A program made the position numbers and the translations under genes. Shown one piece after another: positions 17,041-31,300 of a stretch of DNA of 64,000 bases. How positions within the stretch are numbered: position 1 is the first letter of the stretch; every line of letters begins with the position of its first letter. Origin of the DNA: Cladopsammia gracilis (Eukaryota; Cnidaria; Anthozoa; Scleractinia; Dendrophylliidae); contig JAJGOT010000205.1 of assembly GCA_022457155.1 (NCBI GenBank), forward strand, positions 124,001 to 188,000, in the 5' to 3' direction. The notes below the pieces were generated by a model that worked only from the letters and a program-made list of their open reading frames with translations, was not told the origin of the DNA and did no database searches.

Positions 17041-19238
17041 ATACGTTTTATACACGGCATCCTTGAAAAGCAGCTTAAGTATGCAATTAGTTGTAATTTT
17101 AGTTTAATGTTAGTTTAATTAGGTATAACGGATCTTCATTTTATCTTTTTAAATAACTATCTACCCACTTCCTTAATGGTTCATGAATCTTTGCACTTTT
17201 TTCACTGGAGGGGTGGGGGAGGTGGGTGAGGGTATTAGAAGGGCAGAGCTAGGTTTAATTCTTTAACTTACTCTTTCCATATCCTGTTCCCCCAGTTTCC
17301 GCCCTTTCCTTGATGGCTCATGCATCTTTGCACTTTTCTTACTCCTTCCTATATCTTGTTCTCCAACTTCTCACCCTTACTTGATAATTCTCATACATAT
17401 CTTTGCAGTTTTTCTATTGCAAAATGTTATTAATGGCAATGTTTTAAAATTTCTTCCCATTTCTCCTGCACTTTTCAGCACTTTGAGAATCCCGCTTCCT
17501 GTTCTCAATTTTCCCAGCTTCCCGTAAACTTCCTTAACCCCTTATTCTGCCATGTTCCTATCCCCGTGCCCCTCCCCAAACAACAGTCTGCTTAGTCAGA
17601 TTTTATTATTTACTAACGAGTCACATTTCTTTCTAAAAACAAAAACATTCCTAAATATAAAAATACAGTCTCAAATAAAAGAAAGAAAACTGTTTCAGAT
17701 ACACCGCTAGTTGTTATACATAAATTATTATCTAACAAATGTAATAAATATTCACACTATCATGCAGTAAGGCATGGTTATGTACACCAGTTTATTATAC
17801 AAGCAGTGACCACATTTTAACCAGTTTATTTTATTTTGTTCTTTTAGCTACTGACAATCAAATTTGCAATTCAGCTTTCATCGTCAAGTAAATAAAAATG
17901 GAAACAACCCTGGGGCTTTATGCATTTTTTGAAAGATTACAAAGAAAACAACACCACAGAAATTTCGTCAGAAAGCCTCAGAGGTAGACTTTGAACACTT
18001 ATTTTATGTGGCTAAAATAATGTAATGTAGGCAATATTTCTACTCTAGTCAATGCAGTCAACATTCTGCTTATATTTTGCATTGCATCTCATCGCATTCA
18101 AGCTGCTTGTTGTAGATCAATGCCTTGCTGTTAACTGAATCATTTCAGGGTCTTGCCCCGTCCTTTCTACCCGTTGTCAGCCTTTGTGGACTTAGGTAAG
18201 TATGAAGTTCATTATTCCTAAGTAGTTTTTCACTGATTTATCAGTGTGATGCTGCCTTAGAGGGGCTGCACGTAGTGGTGGTTCTCATTCACAGGGCTGC
18301 CATGGATACCTCCCTGCTTGCTTTGAATCACATAAGGCCCCCACCAACTCTCTAGGCACCAAGCTCCCAAACTCAACTGTTGACGATAAGTAAGGGTAAG
18401 AAGCACATGCAATGTCAACTTCACCACTCGGTACATAACCTCTACTCCCTTGATCAAGCGCTTGGTACCTCACTGTATCTTTGAACTAAGGTAAATTACA
18501 GACTGTTGGCAGTCTACCTCGAAGCCAGAATTTTGATTTTTCAATATTGTAATCTATTTATTTATGAGTTTGAAATATTCTCTACTCTAATAAAGGGACA
18601 AGTCCTTTTGGTTGGTCAAGGGGCTGATAAGGTCAGAGTTTAATGCTAGCGTGCAGCAAATAGGACCACTGGAATATTGCATACCACTTATTATACTTTC
18701 CCAAGAAACTACTGTTTTTACCCATTTATACACCCCGGGCGAATAGATAAGGTTGTCAGAAAAGTTGGAAGTAGATGTCTGACTTTGGAAAGTACCAGAT
18801 AGTTTTTTAAAATGCCATCTCCTCTAAAGAACTGGAAAGCAAAGTAGCCAGCTAATATAATAAAGTAGGTGGTGATTTTTGCTTGCAGCTGGCTACTTTT
18901 GACAACCCTGAGTAGAGCAGGAAGATGGATGACAACATGATATGGAGGCAGAAATCAGGATTCAATTAATTCTCCTTCAGATCTCAAATCTACCACACTT
19001 ATCACTACTACACTGCCTAAAATTGGCATAAATTTCTTGAACAAAGCACTGCACAGGCCTGTTCAGTGTTCACTCTGGTACATCGCCTCATCTCTTATCC
19101 AGGTTCAGATGATCCTGGCCAAGGATGTACTCTGTCTTGATCACACTGTGTCAAAGAAATGATCTAATCCTGCCATCTCCATGTTCATGACAAAAATATG
19201 ATATTTTAACATTTTGTCACTTCCCAGCAGGAACTCAG
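17041..19238 (-). other. 3' flank of the WDR90-like gene, no coding region seen
   Basis: AT-rich sequence following the stop codon of the last WDR90-like exon (minus strand). It must contain the 3' UTR. A possible poly-A signal (AATAAA on the minus strand) lies near 18556-18561, but this is weak. No gene, RNA or clear repeat was recognised. Confidence 0.35.
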
Positions 19239-19393
19239 CTAAGCTTTTACATTCCACATCATAATCTCCGAGTGACTTGTTGAACAAAGAAGGTCTCCCG
19301 ATGGTGCAAACCTTACATTTTCTACAACACCACAATGTCCCAGGAAATCTTGAAAACTTCCCTCACTGTAATCCATAAGTTTGACAAGACGTT
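19239..19393 (-). CDS. WDR90: WDR90 exon, last (51 codons with stop)
   Basis: An acceptor (cttccag) precedes phase-1 sequence coding LVKLMDYSEGSFQDFLGH and ending SHSEIMMWNVKA plus TAG. The last WD strand and stop match the end of WDR90 in other animals. A 4.9-kb mobile element begins 41 bases upstream of this exon. Confidence 0.92.
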
Positions 19394-22300
19394 CTGGAAG
19401 CACAACCAAAACAAACAACCAAAGTTGTGTGTACTAGTCCATGGGCCAAGTCACTTTTCATTACCACTCGGGGGGACGAAGGCCACCATATATCAAATTA
19501 AAGCTTATCATGTGTAGATTTCAATAATATATGATGGAAATATTGTAAGAGTAGCTTAAGGGAGTCACGTGACCTTGAATTTTGCATAATTAGCATAAAT
19601 CGATAATGTACTAAAATGCGGCTTTTAGCAAGTAATTCTATAGATTCTGCATAAAATAAAGCAGGCATAGATAAGATATAATGTCTGTTAAGTATTTTGT
19701 CACTTTTAAGGATAAATAAATAGTCACGTGACAGTGACGTCACTTCCGGCTGCGGTAAAAACCTTCAATTTTTGTCTATATTTTTGCTTTTTTCCCTTTT
19801 TTTCTTTTATGTGATTCAGAAATACAATTCAGAGCATTTTTACCATAAAAAGCACTAAAATATGCAACAATTAGCGTTATTCTAAATGTATGTTAAAATA
19901 ACAATTAAACTGGGTACCCTGTGTTCTCAGAATGATTGGTGTTTCGCATGGGTAATATGTTACACTCACACTTAAGAGACTTTAGTCAAAGTCAACGTCC
20001 TCTTCATCCAGTTCTACCTGGATGTCCTCCTCTTCATCTGGCTGGTTAGAACAAGTTGTTAGGCGGCAAAGGTCGGAGCACTTTAACCCATTTCGAATGT
20101 AGTCACCTGAATCATCATTTCAGGCCTTCTTGCACATACATGACATAAGCTCTATTACAGCTCTTGGTGCCGGGAGTCCACTCATCCAATTTATCACCAA
20201 TCTCTCTTGAGATTGAGAGACCAGCCATGACCAACTGGAGATGGAACGTCGTTGTTTCGAAGATAATTTCTCCATATCGCCGCTTGATAGTTGGCTCGCC
20301 GGCAATGCTTATACAAGCTGTCCTTGCATGGAGGGAACTGATGGGATTTCGCTTCACTTGAATGAATATATGAATATATGAATATATACACAGACAAATG
20401 CCTCTAACTGCATCAGACGATCTTCAGACATCAACCAGTTTTCTCCAAGTTGCTGGAACGTGCGTTGGTATTCCTTTTTACTCAGTAACTTCTTCAGGGG
20501 CAAAGGCACTCACTGCACCACAACCCGTGAATGCGTGCAAACCTGGTAGTGCCTTGCACGCATCCTGGCCAATAACGTGGGCTATTTTTCCAATGTCTAC
20601 ATACCGAGCGTTCAGTTGAGAAACACAACGCTGATAAATCGGTACATCAATGGAAAATGAAAACGCAAGGCACAGGATTCTAACGTCTGTGTCTTTTGAG
20701 GATACAATGATTGACCTTTATTATTCAACTGCACTCAGTTGAGTACAAATAACACCCAAAACGAGTACAAATATCTCACGGTATTTGTACTCCAGAAGAC
20801 CGGTTTGACCGGTTTATCACAAACGTCACTTCGAGCATTAGTCTTACGTAAGCGGTGAAAAAATGGCTGAAATTGTTCCCAAACTAGAACGGACAAAACT
20901 GAGAAAAACTACTGAGAAAAACTGACCGGATTTATTGACGTTTTTACCCAAACAAATCCAAACAATTATGCGTTTAATCACGCAAAGTCCTTCTTCGCTG
21001 TACAAAAAGTACACGCGACCAAACAACTACACGACTGACAATTCGTCATCATTTTTTTAAATAAAGCGCGCGCGTGCTGACAAACAAGTTCAAATAGCGC
21101 GCGCACGACAAAATTAAAAAAGTAAGAAAGATTAAAACGATGTTCATGACTAAGTTGAATAATAAATCTCTTATTGGACGGTTTAGTGTGTAGTATCGTG
21201 GGATATTTTTACTCGTCTCTTGTATTTTGACTCGCCCTACGGGCTCGCCAAAATACAGCGAGACTCGTAAAAATATCCCACGATACTACACACTAAACCG
21301 TCCAATAAGATATATATATCGCTGCTCATTTGCTGCATGTTGCACATGTAGGAGAAGTCGTGTATCAGCCTCCTCTTGTTCGGATATTTGGTGCAGTGGC
21401 GCGCTGTTTGTCGCCTCACGCTCAAAGAACGAGATATATGTGTAGGTTCCTTATTTCCTCTCGCGTGTATGTTTGGGTTTAGTTTTCGGCTCGCGTATTT
21501 GTTTATATTTGAAAGCATAGCACAGTAAGATAGACATTTTGTGCAGTGGCGCGTTGTTTGCCGGCTCACGCTTAAAGAACGAGATATATGCACGCTCCGT
21601 AAGCAAGGATTGCGTTCCGTACGAACATACGGTTCGTACGAATCGTATGGACAGTAAAAAGTTATTCACAGTGACTGAGTGTGATAATGAGATGCACGTT
21701 CCGTATACAGACAGAACACGGATCGTAAGCAAGGATTACGTTCCGTTCGAAACGTACGCTTCGTACGAATCGTATGGACAGTAAAAAGTTTTTCACACTG
21801 ACTGAGTGTGATAATGAGATCAGGCATGTTTCGTATACAGACAGAACACGGACCGTAAGCAAGGATAACGTTCCGTGCGAAACGTACGGTTCGTACGAAT
21901 CGTACGGATAGTAAAAAGTTATTCACACTGACTGAGTGTGATAATGAGATGCACGCTCCGTATACAGACAGAACACAGACCGTAAAGTTACGTAAAGTTT
22001 ATAGAAGGTTACGGACCGTAAGCGAGGATGACGATCCGTACGTTTTGTACGGACCGTCAACGTTTACTCACGGTCCGTATTAGTGCGACAGTATTGGACA
22101 TGAGTGCCCTTTGCCACCGTCTTGGTCTTCGATGAAGCACTGAAGGTCTTCAACTTGTGATTGAACTTTTCCGTTGGGGGCTGTGATTCGAGACGGGTCT
22201 TCTTGAAATCAGCGTAGGCTGCCTCTCCAACTTTATACATGTAGGCGGTCGCAAGGCCCTCTGTTATAGCAGTTGTGGCAACAGCTCCTGTTGAGATGCT

Positions 22301-25300
22301 GGACAGTTGCATATAACCTGCAAATGGATCTGTTTAGTTCTTGATTAAATCAACCATTGCGGTAACATCTTTCTCATCTTGGGCAATGCGAGACGAGTGA
22401 AGGTGCAAGGTCGTGCTTCCCTTTGGCATAGCCAACCATTTCGCGCAAACTGCGCAGGAACAAAGTTCCGAATTCTGCCGTCAAGTAGTACCTTTGTACG
22501 GCTCCAGGTTTCAAACTAAAGCCCTTGGTGCCCCCAGGTGTTTTGGTATCTTTATTTACAGTTTCTTCAAGAGTCTGGTCAACGGGAATTCTTCCAAATG
22601 TATTGTCGTTGCTCAACTGAACTGAAAATCCACCATTTCTCATGAACTCGTGTACCTCGGGGTGCTAATCTGGTATACTTGTCTTATCGCTATAATAAGC
22701 TGACATGTATCTTGCATAGTTGATAGCATCATAGGAAAAGCACCATGGGAGCATCTGGCAGACACAGGAGAGATGGAGTTCCCAATGCTGAAAGGGGGCC
22801 ACTGGTATTCCGGAGATGAAGAGTGTATTCAGCAAAAAGTTCAGAAAAACGCTGGAAAACTCGGCTCTTGAAAACCTCATCGTGACTTTCTTTAGACAGT
22901 TCATCAGCTAGGGTACCAATTTTGTACTTGACGATTGTCCTCTGGGTGGGACTCGTCAAGCCACGGATAAAATCATTCCAATGCCACCCTCATGAATGCT
23001 CCGCAAGCCAGTTTGTGCACACAAACACCCCTGGTATAGTTTCGGCCTTCCAGAACTGCAGACACGGAGCCCTCAGCCACTACCCCAGCTTCAATGAATA
23101 AGTCCTTTAGACCAGCATGCAGGAACCTTTCACCGATGACAGAGATCAATGTACCAAGGGTATGAAAAGTTGCAAGACGTAGAACTATGAGCTTGAACTT
23201 CTCATACTCGTTGCACTTCACCTCAAACTCCTTGGCATAGATGGCCAGATAGAAAACACATATCATGCTTGTGAGATGGAGCGAGCGTATGATAGTGAGT
23301 GATCGGTTGAGGGCTTCGTTGACAGTGGAAACATCGGTGGCTGGTGCATTTATGGTCGGAAAATAGCCTACATTATTGGCAATGATGGCATCTTTGTCGT
23401 GAACCGTGATGTTAAACCCAGTCCAGCTGCTGACCTTTTGTTGGTGGGCTGCATAATGTAGACGAGCAAGGATGAACAGCAGATTCTTCTTTGTAAACTC
23501 TTTAAGAATTATTTTGCCGTCAACCTCCTTCACTTTTCTTGGCGGGGTCATCGGCAACCTGTACACTAAGAATGCCTTCGTGATCTCGGATTTCATCAGC
23601 TTTTTGCAACGTTTTCCATGAGTCAAGAGAATTTGGACTGATTAATTACAAATGTACAATACAATGTATTATGCAATAAGGCTCAGTTCTTTGTCTTTTA
23701 CGAAGTATGCTTGAATCCATATTTGTTCACATCTTTGAGGACTGTATTTACCACAAAAACAAGATGGCTTCCTTGTACATTTGTACCCAGTCTTTTAGAC
23801 CACAGGGTAACCACAGGGTAACCATACCGGTGATAAATCGCTTGATGATAAAGCAGGCACTAAAATAACACTAATTATCTTATCTTTTACTGCTTTTCAT
23901 GTTATAAAATGTAGTTTTGAATCACATAACAGAAAAAAGCAAAACAAAAACAACAAAATAAAACAAATATGGAAAATAGACAAAAATTGAGGATTTTTTA
24001 CTGCGGCTGGAAGTGACGTCACTGTCACGTGACTATTTATTCTTAAAAGTGACAAAATCCTTAACAGACATTATGTCTTATCTATGCCTGCTTTATTTTA
24101 TGCAGAATCTACAAAATTACTTGCTAAAAGCCGCATTTTAGTATATAATCGATTTATGCTAATTATGCAAAATTCAAGGTCACGTGACTCCCTTAAGCTA
24201 CTCTTACAACATTTCCATCATATATTTTTGAAATCTACACATGATAAGCTTTAATTTGATATATGGTGGCCTTCGTCCCCCCGAGTGGTAACGATCCGCC
24301 ATTTTTAGCCACTTGGCCCATGGACTATACAGGTTAGAGAATTTTAAACAAATGACTACATGACTGAAATGGAAAACATTGCATTCAGAAGCATTCTCCC
24401 ATTCATCTGTTGATGCATGTGAGTGTGACACAAAATAATTGATTTTACTTTATGAGTGAGCTTACTGTGCGAATCCAAAAACCGTGAACACTTTGATTTG
24501 ATTTTGACATTTCGCATTGTGCAGCAACTAATCAGAAGCGACTCGAAACCGCAAGACACCCAAACAAACGGTTAGTCACGAAACCACGCTTCTCTGTTTT
24601 CTTGCAAAAGAATCGTCGCCGCCTCGCTGTATGTTTTTATTGCTAGTTTACCTTTCGTATTTCTTTGTAAAGGAAGTAGAAATCTGAGCGATTTTACTGT
24701 AACGGCTAAAAACCAGACAGACATGACAGACGGTTAGCTATACGTTTGCCTCATGCTCAGTTGTCGCGTTCATCGGTTTGTCAGTGTTGTACACAACGCT
24801 TGTCTATCGTTAGCGAAAAAGCCGGACAATAACACATGACAGTTCCTGAGTTCCTGAGGAAGTGATTTTCGAAAAAGCTACTGAGCGAGGACAAAATCGG
24901 CTGCTCCGGCGAATAAAAGTGTTAATTTAATACGGCATGCAAATATGTAACTACAGTACAGCTAACTTGCCGCAAACTTGTCAACTTTTATTCCCAGCAC
25001 AGTAAGTTTTACAGCTACTACACAACGTTTCTTTTGCTTTTTCCTCTCGCTGATCAGCCGCTAGCTACTTTGCCGTGTGTGGCTAATTGCAATACGGCCT
25101 TCCAAAATTTGAAGGCTTGAATATATTCGATGATATCTGATATCATAAACAAAATTGTAAATTTTACAACGGTAGAACTGCAAAAGAGAACAGGAGTTTG
25201 CTGCTTCAAATATTGAGACGATCTATCAGCTACTACTATGCTCAAAAGTGAGTACTGATTACAGTTTCTTTAGCTCAGCACAAAACATAAATGAGTATTA

Positions 25301-28300
25301 CTTTTACTCTGAGCTTCGTGGTTTCATGACTAACCGTTTGTTTGGGTTTCTTGCGGTTTCGAGTCGCTTCTAATTGGTTGCTGCACAATGGGAAATGTCA
25401 AAATCAAATCAAAGTGTTCATGGTTTTCGGATTCGCACAGTAATTAGTCTACGTACCTTCAGTTCCAATGGCAATGAGATGCCCTTTGGGTGATACATCC
25501 ATGGATGTTGCCCACTGTGTCAATGCAGCTGTGCGCACAACCTAAGAAGTAAATAAAATAAGTCATTATCGACTGCAAACAAGTGCTAAATCACTTGTCA
25601 GTAACTCTGCAATCACATGAAAACAGATATTAGCAATCACAAGAGATTGTTGGTGTCCATGATCATTTGTAGGGAATAGCAACTGTGCGCTATTTGAGAC
25701 TGGTTTCCATATGATCGCATAAACAAGCTTATTATTAGCAATCCTGTGAACACATCCTCAGAGACCCAGAGGCAATTAGTTAGGGCAAGCGAGAGTAGAA
25801 AAGGGCAAAAAAAAAAAAAAAAATGGTGGAAGAAAAGTTGTAGACAGAAAGAGGAAGAAGCTCTTTCTCTCTCTTCAACTTTTCTCCTGCCCCTCAATAT
25901 CTGAGGATGGCGAACACTCTGCAAGGCCAGGGAATTGGCGATCATAAGTAATCAAATGGAAACCAGTCTTAAATGAAGTGGTGTTGGAATCACAAAATGA
26001 GTTCACTGTACAATTAAACCATGTTAATATGGACTCTGAATGGACCATGGAAACTGTCCATCTTAAGTGGGTTCTCATGAATTTTAAGCTTTTTATTTTT
26101 TTTAAGGAAAAATACAGTACAGTACTACATCTAACCCCACTAAGACATTTAAAGGTATGATTAGACAAAATTTCAGTTTCCTTGCAGCCAACCTGATATA
26201 GTATATGTGTAGCTGCCTGACCTAGCATATTTGAGAAAATTTAACGCTTAGAATAAGCCAAATTGACCGTATTAATGTAGTCAACTTTGTATAACACATA
26301 GACAAAAAAATGCCCCTCCATTGTCTATATTAACGGGGATCTGAAATAAGTGCGTAAATTTTCGAGAAAATGTAAGGTCTTTTGCCTGGAAAAGAAAACT
26401 GTCTGTAATAACAGGGTATCGATATCAGGTGGTTGTCCATAAAGAGGGGTGCAACTGTACCTGTACGTCATTTGTACCTTTTTCTGAGTAAGACTGTAGA
26501 ACTGCACCACCTTTTGCATGCCATAGCCAGTGTAGACAATGATATCAGGGTCTGTTGGTGAGAACTGGGCCAAGCTGGGGGGCAGTTGACTGAACTGAGC
26601 CTGTTTAATAGACAACAATCAACAGCAAGTGCATTATTAGACTACCGTAAGTTGATAGCTATTCAACTTACTTCATTTTGCAACTCCAACTCAAATTGAA
26701 CTTTTCTCTTTCTTCTCTCTACCCAAAAGGGTAATAATCAAGGTAATTATTTTTGACACATTAAAAACACTGTAAAATGCTCACATACAGGATCCCCTCT
26801 TCTAAGAGTTTTTCCATCAGGTCCAATGGGTGGGGCTGGAAAGGTCAGCCAGTCTACCAGCTCACAGAAGTCTTTAGACCAATCAGCACTCCAGATACTG
26901 ACACGACGATCAGCACTTGCTGCCAGCCACAGCAGTGGAGATGATAAAGAGTACTGTTGATCCTAATGTAACAAACAACGAATGACTAATTACTCACAAA
27001 TGCTTCTAAATTTCACATATTTTTTGTTACAAGTAAATTCTGAAGTTTTAAAATCTGTCAGCATCTTATGCCACTGCCAAACATTGTAGCAGGCCATTGA
27101 AGAAATGATATCATGTCCTAGGCTCTGATTGGCAAATTTCAATGTTGATTTGTTGATTGTTATTTATTTATTTATTTATTTATTTATGAATTATGTAAGC
27201 TATATGGAAGTACTCAACAGTGCCGGTGACCCAGTAAGCATTGCTGTGTTCAAAGGATGTGTTCTCTGAGAACACCAAAACATCACATGTATGCAGAATC
27301 TTATCTTTTCAACTTGGCTGGTTGAGCATTGGAACTGTCAGTAGTACATGTTGCAACTAACAGCTCAATTCCTTCATTACTTTTTTAAAGCTTAACCTCA
27401 AGACACTTGCATCAGCAGTTTTTTGTCATTCCATTTGGACTATGAAATGCTCCAAGCATTTTTCCAGGATAAAGTGATATTCACCACTTGTATAATTAAA
27501 TCTGAGGTAAAAACAATAGGTCTCACCTTGACAGAAGAGACATGGAGACATGTGATTGGCGCACCCTTATGGTCATTCAGTAGCCTGACTGTCAGTCCTG
27601 TAGAAGGACTGCTAATTGCCAGCAAACCATCCTCTGCTCCACTGATTATCACTCTTCCTACAAAGTAGCAGAAAAATAAAAAATATTTAACCTTTTAAAG
27701 GTGAAGTAATATGGGCAACAAAATCGTGCAACTTGGCATGCAACAATGTTGCGTTGCAGGTTGCAGCCCTGATGTTGCACGTGTTACCACCTACTCGCAC
27801 AACAAATTTTTATGTTGCAGAAAGTAAAAGCAACATTTACTTTCTGCAACATGAAAATTTGTTGCGTGCGCAGGTGGTAATATGTGCAACATCAGGGCTG
27901 CAACCTGCAATGCAACATTATTGCGTGACAAGTTGCATGATTTTGTTGCCAGTATTGCGTGCTTTCCCCTTGTGACCTGATGTGTTCATGTAGGATGATC
28001 TTTTAACTTTCTGTATTTGGGAAGTATAATTTGTACTGCTCTGCTACCGTGTCACTTATTAAGGCTCGACTGGATTTTTGAGTGACGATACCTTTTAACT
28101 TTAAGAAACTTGTACCACCATAAACAATCCAAAATAAAAATCAATCGCCACAGCTGTGCCAGTGAAAGATTAAAGTTTCAGATGGGGTACTTTTTAAGGA
28201 AATTGGAGTTGCCATAAGTATGTTATGATGTCATCTCCCATTTTACGTAAGACCGAATTTCTTGTCACCAAGAGATAATTTTGGATAACGCCCTCTGCAT

Positions 28301-31300
28301 GTCTGAAGGTCTACAAAATTTTACAAATTTCTATGGAAGCGTTTTTGAGAAAATTTTGGGTGAAGTGTTAACTAAGATGTTAAAATACAACAAAAACAAA
28401 ACAATTTTGAAATGTTACTAAAAATTATGTCTACAAGGCTTGATGAAATAATAATTATTATTTTGGTCTGAAATGAATTTTATGCAATCCAAATACCTTG
28501 AGTGAAAATCTCTGGGAAATCGTCCATTTGAATTTTATAAACATTGGCTTGAATATGAACTAGTCTGGAGTGTTAGTTTCGTGTTTTTAACAAAACTTGA
28601 CCCTACACTTGTTAAAATGGTCACAAATTTAAAAGGGAATGATGAATTTTGTTTAAACTTAGTCCTCGTGAAGATAAATTAATATCCAATACAACTGCCA
28701 AGTTTCAAATTCATTGAAACATTTTAAGGCTGTCAATTTTCAGCTTCAACACAGGAAAATATTATGCGTCTCCTCTGTTGTCTCAAATCGTAAACTTGTA
28801 AATTTCAGTACATAATGAATTCATAAACACTGCATTGCTTTGTTTTAGGTGTTACATGAATTCATGATGTACTGAAAGTTACAATTCCACGGCAATTTAA
28901 TACAATGGAGTCATGCATAATGAAGCAACAAGCCACAAGTGCAAAAATCAGCTCAATATTTTCCTTAGTCGGCGCTAAAAATTGACAGCCTTAGAATCCC
29001 TCGTCGTCCGTGTCAGCACGAAAAAGAAAGGCTTAATCCACTTGACCATCCTGAAATACAACAACAACAACAACAACAACAACAATAACTTTTATTTACA
29101 TCCATAACTGAGAAATTTACATTTTTTAGATAGCCAGTAAAAGCTGGACAAAATTAAGTTACAAAAAGATGATACATTATATTATTATAAGGGATGTCTA
29201 GGAACTAAATGAGCAAACGTTTTCCTGTTAGCTCCTAGCTATTAAAAGATCCATTTGGTTTAATGTTGCATTTTAGGCTCCAAATGTGAAACGACTTTAA
29301 GCTTATAGTTGTTTATATTTGTTTACAACAAATTAGTTATTGTTATTGCTGGATTCATGTTGTTTTTGTTGCAAAACACATTTGTAACAAAGCATAATCC
29401 AAGAGACAATTTAAAAAAATAAATTGTTGATTCGTCCAAATAATAATGAACCACGGTGATATCTGTCAACATCGCTTTAACAATTCGATGTCCATTTTTC
29501 GTAGCTAGTGGGCTTATTTGCTTTGTATTGAATGAAAATCCAGCTTCAGGCCGTGATAGATCTTCACACGATCACATTTACTCCATGTTATTGGGCACAA
29601 ATTGTATGCAATTCGTCCAAATAATAATGAACCACAATTGATATTTGTCAATGTCGCTTTAACAAATTCTATGTCCATTTTCACAGCTAGTGTTCTATGT
29701 CTTACAAGCTTTCCATTGAACGAAAACCCATCTTCCGGCCCCGATAGACTTTCACATTAATTTTGATCGGATCTACTCTGTGTTATCGCATCAGGCAAAA
29801 ATGTACGCCTTTTTAGTACCCTCTAAAATGTGCCAAACATATCTGCATAAGACACTTGGGACAAAACCAATAATGGTGCAAAGCAAGGTCAGTCACACCA
29901 TGCGAGCAAAGTACCAAGCTGCTGTCTGGTGGCATGCACTGGATGCAAATCCCTAAGTCCCATCGCCTGAGGGCCACGGATAGCTCATCGCAGATGGCCA
30001 TGTTGGGATCGACTGGATGTCATTACGGCCTGCTCCTGAGGCAATACTGGAGCTTATACTGTGTGGATGTATTGCAAACTGCAAATGAGGTCACTGCACA
30101 TGCAAAAGAAATGGTCTACCCTGCACAGAATCATGCTAGTGTGGCAATAAATGTGAGATTCCTCACAACTATGTGTGGGAATTAGGAGCTGAGGACAGGG
30201 AAGAGGACGAAGAACAGTGAGATCATCCTTTAAGTAACAACAGAAACCCATAAGTAGGTTGAAACGTGCAACTGTCTCTTGTACGCTTCAAAACAAGCTT
30301 CCAATTATTCAATTTGCTAAGAAGTTGTTACAGCCATATTTGGAAAATGAAGATAAAAATATTAACCAATCAATTCGCTAGAACAACTTGCTTCCAATCT
30401 CGAGGGACCGAGGGGTTTCCAAATATGGTGCTAAGCAAAAAATGAAAATTCCGAAGCTGTGAATGCGCGTTACACGTTTCAACCCACTTATGGGTTTCTG
30501 GTAACAAATATGAACATATGATTTTAAGCAACAGACATAAAGCCCAAAGAACCAACTATAATGTATGTGTAAGGAGTGTTTGTTCCCCTTGGTGAATATT
30601 GTAAAACAGTAACATGTTACAGCGAGCACATGTTACAGCCACACTATCATCAGGCATTGCTTACCATGACAGGGTAAGCAATGCCTGATGATAGTGTGGC
30701 TGTCCAAGAGTGAAATAGATAAGCCTTTGTCTGAACTATTTATCATTTAAAATATATGATGTCATCAATCCCTTTTTCATCGAATGTACTGCTTCTAGTT
30801 TAGAGGGCTTATTTTTAACCCAACAAGCTTTTTCAGTTATTTTATGCACGAAATGCGTCGTCTTCATTTGAACTAACCCTATAGCATACATAATTACTGT
30901 GGAATAATCAAACCGAAGTGGATTTCTTTACTTCCAGTTTGGCCCAAAATGGCCTTTTCGTTCCTTTCCGTTTGTAATTTGTCATTTTCTGTGCAGATAA
31001 TGATTTTCAAATATGAAACAAGTGTATCTGAGTGACACGGTTCGGTTTTGAAGTGTTAGTATCACGGAAATGTAAATGTGTTTTTTTTGCGCTTTTGGCT
31101 CCCTCCGTATTCCAAAGTACAGTACAAAAAGATGCCCTACAGGGCCAAGGCATCATGCTCCATTAACTGCGTTTTACATTTTGTATTGTAAAACTTTCTT
31201 TTTCATTTCATTACTGAGCTTAACATTATCTTTCTTTATTTATCAAAATTTGGTGTTCTGTAGTTTTTGCCTTCAGATCAAGGCATTGTCCTTACCATCA

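Larger units (their letters stand above)
19435..24327. mobile_element. 4.9-kb DNA element with 460-bp TIRs
   Basis: It begins TAGTCCATGGGCC and ends GGCCCATGGACTA, with inverted repeats of about 460 bp (19435-19890 and 23862-24327). Both flanks show TAC, so a 3-bp target duplication is possible. Inside are a degraded minus-strand ORF and a 1.7-kb insert of palindromes and tandem repeats. No transposase was recognised. It sits in the last intron of WDR90. Confidence 0.8.

Noticed and set aside
18257..18473. Minus-strand frames of 62-66 codons as further WDR90 exons
   Set aside because: They lie downstream of the WDR90 stop codon, lack WD motifs and overlap in two frames.
21451..21926. Several similar small frames (repeating a V-L-S-V-Y-type pattern)
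   Set aside because: They are translations of the 126-130-bp tandem units, repeated because the DNA is repeated.
21598..22060. CRISPR-like array
   Set aside because: Repeat units are adjacent with no unique spacers, in eukaryotic DNA; it is a tandem satellite.
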